From Bimuria novae-zelandiae CBS 107.79 (Eukaryota > Ascomycota > Dothideomycetes > Pleosporales > Didymosphaeriaceae): DNA of 64,000 nt. The position numbers and the translations under genes were made by a program. The DNA is taken from the NCBI GenBank assembly GCA_010015655.1, contig ML976658.1, positions 263,787 through 327,786 of the forward strand. Direction: 5' to 3'. Positions within the stretch are counted from its first letter, which is position 1; every line of letters begins with the position of its first letter. The notes beneath the pieces are model-generated. The model was not told where the DNA came from, searched no databases, and saw only the letters and a list, made by a program, of their open reading frames with translations. Below, piece by piece: positions 47,901 through 59,558 of this stretch.

Positions 47901-48216
47901 TTATTACTTTTTTATAAGCTAATAGCTTACTGCGTATAATTATTCGCGCTAAAACGTAGGCCTTTAGTAAAAAGTCCTATTCTTAGTTCTACAACTTTTT
48001 TATTTAATAAAGATAGTCTTGCTAGCGTTAAGTCTCTATTAAGACTTTTTTTAATTACTTATTTAGGAGGATTTTATCTTCTTATAGGTCTAGGCATCGC
48101 CTTTACAGTATTTATTTACGTAAGTCTTTGAACTTTATATGCTACTTTATAGCTTTAGTTTATAATTATATTTAAAATATACTCGTCTCGCGACGGGTAG
48201 AAGTAATTAAATTTAA

Positions 48217-48378
48217 TATAAGAGGCTAAGTGCTTAAGAAGCTAAAGATACTTCGAAAAATACTTATAAATTTAATAAAATATTTAAAGTTAAGCTTTAG
48301 CTATTAAACTTATATATCTAGGGTTCACATAATCGAGGGTTAAAGATCCGAGGCAACAACTGGGCGTAGCCCATTACA
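48217..48378 (-). repeat. 5' LTR of the old Gypsy (162 bp)
   Basis: Plus-strand sequence begins TATAAGAGGCTAAG and ends CCATTACA. It is less mutated at its right end than the partner LTR. Confidence 0.65.
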
Positions 48379-48380
48379 TA

Positions 48381-49599
48381 CTAACCCTTAGCGTCTATAA
48401 CGTCCTTATAATGCTTAGGTATAGATAATATACAATTATCTATAGCCACTTAGGATATATTATTCCACTCTTCTTTAATAACTCTTATAAAAGCCTCTGT
48501 ACTTTCGTCGTTATTTCCATATCCTAAATCACCCCTCTATCTTTTGATAAGTCTATTCTTTAGTAGACTTCAGACGTTTTCGATAGGGTTTCGGCCCAGT
48601 GAATAGGGGGGGTGAGGATAAAGTGTAATTTTATATCTTTTGAAAAAAAAACTTTAAAACCTCTTCTGTTTTATAAATTTTGGCTTTATCTTATTACAAT
48701 TACTATCCTGTATAGCTTTTAACATATATCTTTATATAAGAAAGTCATAAATGAATATGTATAAATATATAAGTTATTGTTTGATAGAACATGAAAAAGA
48801 AAGTAATTAACGTACTTCTCTTTACATGCTATTTAACAATAGGATTTATGACTTCTCTTATACAATGTTTATTATTAAAGTTTGTTATTAATTTTACCGT
48901 TTTAATAATAACTAATTCGGACCTTCCACCTATCTAAATAGAACCTTAAACTTACACAGTTATATCTCGGTCTATAATTAGGTTAGTTTAATAGTGATTA
49001 AAAAACGTAAATTATAGAAAATACGAAATGTTTCGTTTCATAACTTAAGATAAAAAAAGTTAATTTGACGTACTTGTAGTTTTAGTAAAACTTGTTTTTT
49101 TAACTTACTTATTTCTCCTTTTTCTATAAATATCTATCCTAGAACCGTGACCTCATTGGATTGCTGACTCATTAGAGAATATAATCTTATTAAGATTTAT
49201 GTTTTCTTTAGGTCTTAGTTGTTCTTTAGCAAAACTAAGCCTAGTTTTAGCTTTTTTACTATTTAAAATAGCTTTTTAAGAGTTTATTTTAATAGTATAA
49301 CCCTTCTCTTTTAAAGCCCTTTATAAAGTTCTTTTAGAGATATTATAGCTATTTTCAGCTAATAGTTTTTTATTTAGCGTTTTAGGATCTTTAGTTAAAG
49401 CTTTTATCTCTTAAAGAACCCTTTGTTATTCTTACTCTTTTAACTCTTCTAATATTAAATGAATTTTTTAAACTTTGATACGTTGTATAGTATTATAAAT
49501 AGCTTTTTGAGTTTTACTAAGAGTAGAGCTAATAGTGGAAATAGGGGCCCTTAAAAGCAAGTCAACTTCGTATTCGAGATTTGAAAATTGTGGAGCCAT
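48381..49599 (-). pseudogene. Tc1-like (Tc1-mariner, DDE_3) transposase, inactivated
   Basis: From ATG 49599 the minus strand reads MAPQFSNLEYEVDLLLRAPI, then a homeodomain-like DNA-binding region (SKTQKAIYNTIQRI) and a second HTH (NISKRTL). The DDE_3 domain follows: IIFSNESAIQ then GHGSR (about 49175-49140) holds the catalytic Asp position, here Asn by a G-to-A change. The C-terminal block YSLGRNPIENVxSLLKNRL (about 48600-48540) is the classic WPPYSPDLNPIE motif. Stops are TAA/TAG type, and the start and end frames differ, so at least one indel exists. The old Gypsy ends 3 bp beyond the presumed stop, suggesting it inserted into this Tc1 element. Confidence 0.75.
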
Positions 49600-50731
49600 T
49601 TTGAGGAAATATAAGGTATAGAGAAAGGTTTAAGAAAAGGTTTCTTATAAGCGATATTACTAGTAATCTATTATATAATATAAAGAAGTTAAAGTGGGTC
49701 CGAACAATTTAATTTTAAAATAATCAAAATTTTAGATAAGAAACTTATTATAAAAATTATATTATATAAGCTTAGCTATGATAACTAGACCCACAAATAT
49801 CCTAGCAGAATACGTACCCCAGTTTTTAAAAATAAAATTGGCTTTAAACATTTAAAATAAAATACTTTTATTCCACATAATTTTTTCTAAAATAAAATTA
49901 TGAGTAAACATAAATTCTAAATATCAAAATTATAGTCTTAAGCATTTTCTTTAAAATTATATTTTATTCCTGACTGGGAACTTAACATTGGCTAAGTTAT
50001 AGAGCCTTCAAAATTATAACTTTTAAGAGTACTCTATTTTTATCACCCTACCGTATATAAAAAGTTAAGTGAAGAGATGATATCTAAGAAATAATAAAAT
50101 TAATAATAGACTAAAATAACCATGCGTAATCTATATTAGCTAGCTTATTAAACGTCTTCTAATAAAAAATGCTGTTAAAGTTAAGTAAAGTATTATAACT
50201 ATTACATTTATTTATATTATAGTGCTAAAAGATAAAACATATATAGATTTACTAGTAAAGATAAATATAGTAAGTATTATTATTGTAGTTACTATAATTA
50301 AACTTGAGACTAAAAAGAATTTTAGGTTAGCAAAGTTCCTTTATAGAAAGGTTAGTAATAGTAGCTATTATAATAATAATAAATAATATTTCTATACTAG
50401 TTATTAATATATTATTAACGTAAATACTAATTAAAATATCGTTAGTCTTTTTAAAGTAGATATAAAGGTTAAAGGCCACTAATATATATATTTATTAATA
50501 AAACTATTTACGTAAGGTATTATACTATTTATAATTAGACTAATTAAGGCTATAAAGTGCTTTTAAATGCTCAAAAATTAAATTACCAAAGTAGCTAATA
50601 CCTAGCAGGTAGCGCGTATATATAGGCTACTTTAGTAGGCTATTAAGGTACGTAGCTTTAAAATCCATTTATTATAGTAGCTAGCCTATATATAGTGCTA
50701 GCTATATAATAAGGCGTACGCTATTATGGCG
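49600..50731. other. AT-rich spacer, includes probable Tc1 terminus
   Basis: AAGTGGGTCCGAACAAT at about 49694-49710 stands out from the AT-rich background and could be the transposon terminus, but its inverted partner was not found. The remainder is AT-rich without recognised features. Confidence 0.35.
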
Positions 50732-50733
50732 TA

Positions 50734-52346
50734 ACGTACTTCACAAGCGAGCGACTCACTCTGCCAAGACCCTACCAAAATCTACACTCTACACAATATA
50801 GTACAGAACGCGCATAAATAGTTATAAGAAATTATAATAGGCTAATCTCCTTAGAATTTACTTTTACTTCTTTTTTACACGTGCGTAAGTTATGCCTAGC
50901 CTCGCCATAGCGCTTATAGTGTTATTAAGTAGGCTTACCTTTATTAGTGCGCATCCTCTTCTTTGCCTTTCTCTTATTACTATACGCTGTAACGTCCTTT
51001 AGGGTAGCTAGTTACTAGCTATTAGTAACTATAAAGACTCTTTCCTACTATAGTTACTTTCTCTTATATAATATTTATCGTATAGTAGCCTTATTAGCGG
51101 CTTAAAGCTTAGCGTTATATTTTATTATTAATACTAAAAAATGCGCTATTAGCTTAGCGTCTTTTATAAGCTTTTTAACTACTTTAACTATACTTATTAA
51201 GGAACTATTTTGGTGCCTTTAAATCCTCTCCTTTACTAGTATTAATTATAATCCTAACTCTAGAGTATTACTTAGTATTTATAACTACTACGTACTATTA
51301 TATATAGTATAAGGCGAAGGCGTACGCAGATAGACGTTAAGCTTTAATATTATTACTTTTAAGTTAAGGGACATAAGGCTAGCGTCTTAAAAGCTTTCTT
51401 AAATATTATTTTAAGTAATTATAGCCTTAAAAGTAGTAATAAAGTAAGGTAAGAACTTAATTTTAGTAATATATTAATACTATAAACTAAGCTTGTTTAT
51501 TATCTAGCTATTCTTAGAGACTCTAAAAACCTAGTCGCGAGGTAGATCCTTCTCTTAGTACTAGGTAGAGAGGTAGTACTTGCCCTAAAAGATAAGGAAG
51601 GGTAGAATTGCCTAGCCTATTGCATTAACGTCCTAGATAGCTATTATCTACTATTAATTACCTTACTATAAGCTCTGTAGTCTAACTTAACGCTTAAAGC
51701 CTATAATAACTACTTTTATTAATATTATGTCTATTATAAAGCTAGACTTGTTAAAGTTGTAGGTCTCTTCGTCTAGGATGCTATACTTAGCTTTAGTATT
51801 TACTATAAGCTAGAACTAGCCTTGTATAACCTTAGGATTCTTATTTAGGGCTCTCTTATAGTTATACTTTTAATTAAACCTTATTTTAAACTCTAACTAG
51901 CGCTTAATAAAGTTTATAGCTTAGTTTTAGTTAACTAGGTCTTAGTAGCGCTTAGCTAGTAAGAAATTAGCTATATCTTTTATAGTAATAAGCCAGGGCG
52001 GAAATCATCGCGTGTCTAGGTTAAGTATATACTAAATAATAACCTACTCTTCTATTATAAGTAGCTTTATTAAGTTAGGCGTATAATTATGTTAAAAAGT
52101 AATTCTAGCGCGTTATTAACTAAGTAATTTTTAAAAAACGTTATAGATAGCTACAGCGCATCATTATAATAGATTTATATTTTATTTAATAGCCTAAAGC
52201 GCGAGCTATAATTAAACCTTTTTTAATTATAGTAGCTAATAAGGTAGTTAAAATATCGCGTTATACTATAGGTAATAGTATGTTTTAATAGGGTCTTGGC
52301 GGAGTGAGTCGCTCGCTTGTGTGAGTCGCTCGCTTGTGAAGTACGT
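50734..52346 (-). mobile_element. Fot1-like DNA transposon, 1613 bp
   Basis: Bounded by TA at 50732-50733 and 52347-52348. Left terminus ACGTACTTCACAAGCGAGCG; the right terminus, inverted, starts with the same 20 bp but carries an extra tandem copy of ACAAGCGAGCGACTCAC. The TIR extends through GCCAAGACCCTA. The interior is strongly AT-rich and encodes a minus-strand transposase. Confidence 0.85.
50850..52250 (-). pseudogene. Fot1-type transposase, catalytically dead
   Basis: The minus strand reads the Fot1 block ILDEETYNFNKSSFI (51775-51730), where YNFDETGF is expected, so the first catalytic Asp and the following Glu are Asn and Lys by G-to-A changes. The C-terminus (about 50960-50890) reads RYGEARHNLRTCKK, a zinc knuckle of the CxxCGxxGHNxRTC type with lost cysteines. 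Helix-turn-helix sequence is not clearly recoverable at the 5' end. Stops are frequent. Without RIP this would be a cut-and-paste transposase of the Fot1/Pogo branch. Confidence 0.65.
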
Positions 52347-52474
52347 TATAACTAGTAAGTCTATATTTTAATAAAGAACTCTAAGGGGCTAAGAAAAGCT
52401 CTAGGTAATGAGTTACGCTTTACGCTTTATTATTTTACTATATTTTTTTAATATTAAATATTTAATAAGTGTTA

Positions 52475-52908
52475 ACGTACCTCACGGGCGAGCTACACAC
52501 ACGGGCGAGCTGGACACTCTATTTTACTGGTAAAATCCTTGTTTTTACACCCCTGTTAACCCATTAATACTCACTAATAAAATCTAAAAACTTAATATGA
52601 CAAAATTATAGATATTAAGATAAAGTTTTGAAATTTTGTAGCTCTAGTGTATATAGTTATAGAGATATAGAATTTGGGGGCCAAATAATCCCTGTAATTT
52701 AGTGATTCTTAAATAACCTCTTACCCTTTTCAGCTAGGGCTTAGTAACATTAAATATAGAAGACCCGCGTAGGTCCAGCCTAGTATGTACAGTTTTAAAA
52801 TTTATTAATTTATATTGAGAGAGTTAACAGGGGCATTAAAACCAGGATTTTACTAGTAAAATAGAGTGTCCAGTTTGCCCGTGTGTCCAGCTCGCCCGTG
52901 AGGCACGT
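52475..52908. mobile_element. MITE with long TIRs, 434 bp, TA target site
   Basis: Bounded by TA at 52473-52474 and 52909-52910. Termini: ACGTACCTCACGGGCGAGCT on the left and ACGTGCCTCACGGGCGAGCT on the right (inverted). The inverted repeat continues about 85-90 bp through ACACTCTATTTTACT and CCCCTGTTAAC. Each end contains ACGGGCGAGCT (or a mutated copy) twice. No coding capacity. The outer motif resembles that of the Fot1-like element at 50734. Confidence 0.85.
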
Positions 52909-52910
52909 TA

Positions 52911-55900
52911 ACTAATATAGCGTCTAGTAATAACTTTAATATATTTATACTTATATACATGCTATTAACCTTATAAGTCTAAATCTTATATTAGACTAAT
53001 AGGCGCTAAAGTCATATAGTAATATTATTTATAGCTATATTATAGGTACGTGGCACCTTATTACTAGTAACAATTATACTATAAGCTTTTATATATCTTA
53101 CAAATAAGTTATTTGGTAGGGTAAGTAGAATTAGTATTAAAAAATTAGTAATTAGTACGTGATTATTTTAAGCTTCTTAAGCCTTAAGTGAAGGCTTAAT
53201 AATTTACCTAAAATAAGTAATTATAGTATATATATTAGACGTCAGTGTGTTATTGCGTGCCTAAAAGAATATAGAACCTTTAATCCGTAGGTATATAATA
53301 GCGGGTTATTAATGTCCTTAGTAAGTGGGTTTTATATATTTTATAAGGTAGGCCTGCCGTGCGAGGGGCTAATAGTGGATAGAGCTAGTGCTATTAACCT
53401 AGTCCTAGGTAGCGGGGGTAGTGCCATGTTAGACACTATCTATTAATAGGGTGTTATAAACAGAGCCTAATCCTCCACGCCTACTAAGTTATATATAAGT
53501 TAGTAATTATTATATTACTAATTAAGGTAGACGATAGTATGAAATTATTTACTATTTATATAAAGTATAGTGGTGCCTTCTATTTAGCAAAAACATAGTA
53601 CTAGATATTATTTAATTTAATTATAATATATTAGTTAGGTATGTAGACGTAAGTAGTTTTCGTATTTATTTATAATTAATAATAATACTTACTTTTACGG
53701 GATGAAAAAGTTTAGTACTAGATTTTTATGTCTCTTTTAATATATAAGTATAAGCCTTAATACTAAAAGGTAAGAAGTACTTAACTAAATATTTATAATT
53801 AAATAACTACTTATAACGTATTTAGTTTAACTTATTTAGTATAGTCGCATACGGCGTAACGTGAGTTAAAAAGTAAGCTATCTACGTAATAGTCTAATTA
53901 AAGTATTTGGCTATACTATTAAGCTCGGGTGCAAATAGTAGATTAGTATAGTATTTAATACTATTTTCCTAAAAGCACTTTTAGGGAATAGTCAATAGAT
54001 ATTTATCATTACTATTAAATTTAAGACAGTAAGCAGTCATATTAAATTACTTATATAAATATTACATAAAGTCTATAAATACCTGTACTATATTAGCTTT
54101 TTTTAAAAAGTGAACCTAGCTATAGTAGATATATTGATTAATTAATAAAATATAGTCACGTGCACCTCTAAGGCTATACTATAAAAACTTACCTAAAAGG
54201 TTAGTATAAATAACTTTTAAAGACTTTATAAATTATTTGCAAGCTACTATATCGTAGACTAATTAGTAATACTTTAATTTTGAAATAATATATGCATTAT
54301 ACTAAAAGTCTTCTAGTATAATTGGTATAATATTTTTTTTATAATATAGACGAGTTAGGTTACGTATTAGACAGTATTTAATAGCATAGTAGAATTTATT
54401 ATAGAATGCGAAGTAAGCTACTAGTTGAGTAATATATAGCATATTAATATTTATCTTATTAAGGTTCGTAGTAAGAATAGTTAACTAAAATACACTTCTT
54501 AATAAAACTATTAGTAGTAATTTAAACGTAGTTATCCCTACTTTAGGTATAATAAGTAGCAGGTTAGTTTAGATCTATATTATACTCTCAATTTAACAGA
54601 CCTGTAGGATAAGATCTATTTACTTTTATAAATTAAGTATAGGTTATTCCTAATAGTGTTTATTTTATAGTAGTTATAAATGTACGCCTATAAAAATAGG
54701 TAGATTTACTAAAATTTACTAAAATAACGCGCGTTAATTAGTATAATCTTTATAAAATTATTAAGTAGTTAATAACGTAAATAAATTATTCTAACGCTAT
54801 AAATAAGTAGCTTAAGTTTTTTAGTAATTATAATTATCCCGCGTCCTAGTAAAATCGTTAAGAAGTTATGAATATAATTAGATATATATTTTAAAGCACA
54901 AGTACTGAATAGCTAAGAAATAAGAATATTAAAAAGTTAATAAAAAATAGCGTAGGAATATACGTTATTAGCGCGAACGCACTTACTATTACTATTTACT
55001 AATGTTTTCAATAGGTTTAGGAAAGGACGAAGTATAATTAAGTTAATTACTAAGTATATAGTAAAAGCTTGTATTTTATCATTACTATCTTTTAAGTTAC
55101 TATTTAATTTAATAGCTTTATCTAAATTACCTTTCTATTATTTGCTACTATAACTACTACTAGTAAGGCCACTAAATATTTTACCTTTTAGTAAGGTAAT
55201 TTTTTATTATTATTTCTCCTTATGCTTACGGGGCCTTTATAGTTAGTATTATATAGCTAATAAATACAAGCTTACTTTTCTAGCACTAGGTATACTTATT
55301 GATAGCCATAGTAATAAAAGATTTAATTAAACAGAATTTTCTACTATATACTAAGTAGGTGGTAGTTTATCGCGCTACGTACGCTATAGATAAATTAATA
55401 GTATTTAAACTATATGTTTTACTAATATTTAGTATTTTAGGTTTAATATTCTAGAACGTAGTAAGTTAGTAAGTAGATAGGTTATTAACTATATTATGTA
55501 TTATATTTAGCAGGGTAGCTAAATGAAGAAGTTTTTAATAATATTATCATTAAATATAGTTTATATAGACATAGCTATAGGCTATATAGATAAAATATAA
55601 TACTTTTAAATGTATATCTAGTAATTATAAAACTTACTAAGGTATAGGCGAAAGTTATTACTATTCTTATACTATAAGTTAGTTAACGTATAAAATAGCA
55701 AGCTAAATAATTAGTTAGTAAAATAGTTTTAGGCCGCGGGCAACGTCTTATAATTAAATTTTTTATATTTTTTGCGTTCTAGACGTTAATAATAGTAGTA
55801 TTTACTCTATTAGCTAGTATAACTAGTTATAGCTTCTTTTTAAAGATAACTAGCTATAGCTCTACATATTAGAAGGTAATAGTCTAGGCTAATTAATATT

Positions 55901-56271
55901 TTAGAAAGTTCTTACTATAGAATTTAAGCTTAGGTAGTAACCCTAGGTCTAGTTTAAACTATATAGTTAATAGTAAGCAAGGTCCTTAGTAAAGGCTAAG
56001 GTAAGGAAATTGCTAAGGACAGCGAAAGCAGGGGGTGATCGCTCAGGCGTCGGCAGCCGGTGATGCAGCGGGTAGCTGGGCGGCATCAGTGGCTCAACAG
56101 CGTGCAGTGTACCCGCCAGTGGCCTGTAGGCGTAGCGGAGGTTGCAGCTGCGTAGAGCGTAAAGGAGATATCCCTATAGCCGGTGCAGCGGTGTGGTGAG
56201 CGTGCAGGCCGGGCTCATAACCTATTGAAGTTGAGTGTAAGAGTATACAATTATGTAGGCGGGAAGCCGCC
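52911..56271. other. Unresolved AT-rich sequence followed by a short GC-rich segment
   Basis: 52911-56000 is very AT-rich and presumably RIP-degraded transposon DNA; no domain could be read. TGTTAGACACTATC at about 53428 resembles an LTR start without a partner. 56020-56271 is abruptly GC-rich (GGCGTCGGCAGCCGGTGATG and similar) and contains no ORF. It may be an unmutated repeat end. CTAAGGAC/GTCCTTAG form an inverted pair near 55982-56022. Confidence 0.4.
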
Positions 56272-56273
56272 TA

Positions 56274-58372
56274 ACGTGTCCGTGCGCGTAACGATCGGAT
56301 TCGCGTAACGATCGCCGAACACCAGAACAGCTCTATCAGCAATAAGGCAATAGAGCCACCCACAGTTAGTATTATTATAAGATTTTCTAGTTGATTACTA
56401 TATAGATCCTTGCGATTGATTTTCACTATTTATATCTATCAGGAAGCTTGACGTCGCGGCCGCTGCGTGTAGATTTGGTTGGGGCAGCAGATGCGCCCTC
56501 TGAGGCCTCCCCAACATCTGTAGCATCAACACCACGTTTCTGACGCTTTCTGCTCTGTAGAGATGGCTGAGAGGCCTTTCTCTTACCCTTTTGGGATAGT
56601 TGTAGAGCTTTTTCTGCATCGCGGGCAGACTTTTGGGCAGCGCGCTGAGCTGCCTTTTCGGCTCTCTCCTTCTCCTTCGCCTTCTTAGCTGCCTCTCGCG
56701 CATCACGCTTTTCCTGCTACATTTTCTCCTTGTATAGCTTAGCTACCTTCTTTAGCTTTACTATCTTTGCTTTTTAAAGCTGCTGCTGCTTATCCTCCTG
56801 CTCCTTAATAGATTAACAAACACGTGCCTCCCTCACCTTCCTTAGTGACTATAAGATAGCCCCACTATAATACTCCTAGCGCTGTTAGAGATCTAGAGTC
56901 TTGCCCTTCTTTCTGCGCTTCTCCTTAGTAGATAGTGCCTGCTTAATCCTATCCATCTCATGTTTAAGTAGCTCATTTTGGACAGATAGGTGGTGGAGCG
57001 ATTGACGAATCTTCTTTGTATCTTGACTACCCTGATCCTTCACTGCTAATCGTATAAGCCTATCCATCTTTCTCCAATCATGATCGCTGAGCCCTGATGA
57101 GGAGTTATCGCCTAATTCTTGATCCTGGGTGAACCTATCAAGGATAGGATTAGGATTAGGTGGCGATATGCCTGTGGCTCTAAAAGAGCTGAGGATAGTT
57201 AATTCCTTAAAGGAGGCCTTCCACGCATTCTAGAATAGGGGGAAGAAGTCGTCTTTAGTGATAGAAGCTAGGCCCTGGCTTCTATAAAGGTATCTTGATA
57301 GCTCTGCTGAGTAGGCTGTTGATAGAGGCTTAAACATCGCAACGTTAAGTGGCTGAAGCGTATAAGTTGAATGAGGAGGCAGAACAGCAAGCAGGATCTT
57401 ATTTTAATTATAGTAGTTAATAAAGTCTATGGTGACATGAGATCCGTGGCCGTCTACAATCAAAAGTTGATATGATCGTCGAGTCTTCTCTTTTGTATAG
57501 CGATCAAACACCTGCTTAAGCCAAGCAAGCCCGATATCATTGTTCGTCCAGCCAGAGGGTGATGAGGTGATAAAGACTTCATGATATCCTGCCTTAATAT
57601 CCTCTACCCAGCTTGATTGGATGCCCTTGTTGACAGCCTCATAGATGAGGCTTGGCGGCAGAGCTGATCCATCAGCGCAGATACATGCCAGGAGCGTGAT
57701 CCATGCGCGATTGCCATCTTGGAGTGATGCCCTAACTTCCTTCTTCTCCCACATTCGTCTGCTGAATATCCTCTTTGATCTACCAACGATACCGATCAGG
57801 CAGCCTTTCTCATCCATATTGTAGATATGACGAGGATCTATATGATATTGATCCATCTTGCTGTACAGAAGGTTGAAAAAGAGGCGATATTTATCCACTA
57901 AATTAGCTTTGTGGCGATTGCTGTCCATGCCGACTGCCCATTGTACGATAAGATGAATGCTGTGTCGGTTAATAAAGCGCGTAACCTAGCTTTCGCTGAC
58001 TGACTCCTTTGCTATCGTAGAGGCGAAGTTCTGTATCATCTCTCTAGTAGGAGGCATATGTCTCTCTGTGAGTCTTTTGATATATTGAACAAGCTCCTCC
58101 TCTTGCTGTGGGGTGAGTTTCTGCTGGTTGATGTTCTTGACCTGTCGAGGGCGCGTTACTCCCCGATGCCTTCGGCCCAACGTAGATCGCTCAAGTCCAC
58201 GCCTAGTAGCCACTTCTGTATATGAAAAATCTTCTCCTGGCTCTCGCGATTCGATTTCATCAATCGCATCCTGATACGGATCCATATTGGTGGAGTTATC
58301 GCGTGCTGAAGTTAGGGTGTTTGGTGCTGCGCGGGCATTACGCGAATCCGGGCATTACGCGCACGGACACGT
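56274..58372 (-). mobile_element. Fot/Pogo DNA transposon, 2099 bp, least degraded copy
   Basis: Bounded by TA at 56272-56273 and 58373-58374. The termini both begin ACGTGTCCGTGCGCGTAA. The left has CGCGTAACGATCG twice; the right has CGCGTAATGCCCG twice, so the duplicated inner motif differs between ends by several substitutions. GC content is normal over most of its length and few stops occur. It inserted upstream of a small decayed host gene. Confidence 0.88.
56398..58285 (-). pseudogene. Fot/Pogo transposase (psq HTH, Tc5 HTH, DDE_1), few lesions
   Basis: ATG 58285 gives MDPYQDAIDEIESREPGEDF, a psq-type HTH, then the CENP-B/Tc5 DNA-binding region (MIQNFASTIAKESVSES) and DDE_1. The catalytic blocks are YNMDEKGCLIG (57825-57790), LLIVDGHGSHVTIDF (57465-57415) and LQPLNVAMFKPL (57365-57325). 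The third block has Asn where Asp is expected (GAC to AAC). A TAG near 57983 (Trp expected), a TAA at 57404, further stops near 57230 and 56885, and a 1-nt frame change between 56885 and 56706 disrupt it. The C-terminal tail is strongly basic with Arg runs. The central 174 codons (57928-57404) are open. It is most similar to the transposase at 8730. Confidence 0.85.
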
Positions 58373-58398
58373 TATAGGGCTAGCGTGCTCCTTCCGTA

Positions 58399-58910
58399 TG
58401 CCAGGGACCTCCTCCCTCAACACTACTTGGTCGCAAATATATTCCTTGCACTCATCCAAATCATCTCCCCGCATGGCGACTGGAACGCTGACGAATACCC
58501 GCACTACATGTTTCTATGACGTCGGCATTTCGGGTGTGCTCCTCGGTGAATCTTACAGTACTACGCATGCTCAACGAGATTCTAGACACTTTGACTTAGA
58601 AGTTGGCAATTCAAGTGTTCAGCTAAATCTTGTCGAATACTAGCTTCCTAGCGAGAAGTATGAATATGCAAAGGGTACCGAGCTCAATTGGGAAGAATGT
58701 ACGATACGTGTTGCGCTACTCACTACCATGGGTAGCTATGCGCAATGTGTGAACGAGCACAGCTGTTGCCTCCGAATGTCAACCGTCGATCTCTACGTCC
58801 AGATTCAATCAACCACAAGGGACAGGATCTCATCGCATACTACGCTGAAGTTCTACTATCGCTACACTCCTGTTGACGGGAGCGTCATGTTAACAATGGT
58901 CAAAAGATGA
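58399..58910 (+). pseudogene. Small unknown host protein with a single premature stop
   Basis: One frame runs from ATG 58399 (MPGTSSLNTTWSQIY) to TGA 58908-58910 and is interrupted only by TAG at 58641, reading VEYxLPSEKYEYAKG. Beyond it WEECTIRVALLTTMGS, CVNEHSCCLRMS and LYVQIQ continue without break, so CAG to TAG is the likely lesion. The encoded 170-codon product has several Cys and no recognised domain. A Fot/Pogo transposon ends only 27 bp before the ATG and may have removed promoter or N-terminal exons. The start is provisional. Confidence 0.45.
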
Positions 58911-59556
58911 CCAGGATGAACGCTGCGAACGATCCCTCGTCGAGTCACCTCAACTTTCACCCCATACGATGCCTACCGCACGTGCAAAACCACAAGCCTG
59001 AACGGTGGAGAGAGATGAGCGCTACAATACCTGAGGTAATTTGGTAAGCTTATCCCACCCAAAAACGGACCGAAGAGAATCTTCTAGAAACGGCCCGTTT
59101 ACAGGTACGCAGAATCCACGAATGGGTTCTCAGCGCACAAATTTTTGTGAGGCGCATCGGGTGAGATTTAGTCTTGTGTTTGCATCGTGTGCACCGTCCA
59201 CGGTGTGGGCAGTTGTAGTAAACAAAGTGATGACCATGCAGCTAAAGAGCCATTACAAAACATGCTCGGAGTAGCCTCCGGTTGGTGCCCCTGCCAAAGC
59301 AGTTTTCCCTCCATTCACCACGCGCCTCATCGGCATTTGCAACAATACCTGTGGTACCCAAGATACCTATACGCATCATTCTAGCACACAAGTCAACTCA
59401 CTCTTCTCGCACATGTACATTATGTGAGCTTGCACTTGCGAGGCAGCCAAGGGTACCCTGTCCCTAATTAGCATTAGAAGCCCTGCGGAAGGTATTCGTT
59501 GGCCAAATTGTGAGCAGGTCCACCCTTTAGGAAGACGGTATACAGAAGCCAAGATT
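58911..59556. other. Host-type intergenic sequence
   Basis: GC-normal; short ORFs on the forward strand (59041-59467) overlap in two frames and show no motif. No gene supported. Confidence 0.4.
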
Positions 59557-59558
59557 TA

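Larger units (their letters stand above)
40650..48378 (-). mobile_element. Old Ty3/Gypsy LTR retrotransposon, minus strand, heavily RIP-degraded
   Basis: Flanked by about 161-bp LTR-like repeats: 40650-40810 and 48217-48378 share TTAAGCTTTAG, ACTTATATATCTAGGGTTC and GGCGTAGCC blocks. The minus strand reads RT AYIDNVLIFSSSS near 45520-45480. Integrase sequence lies near 44130-43790, with DIIIDFIITLPKSDSC, LDRGGxFVSKF and INxRLSI. gag should lie at about 46800-47900. Stops are extremely dense. No clean target duplication was found. The orientation places the 5' LTR on the right. Confidence 0.75.

Noticed and set aside
53428..53500. LTR start TGTTAGACACTATC
   Set aside because: No end or second copy was found in the AT-rich surroundings.
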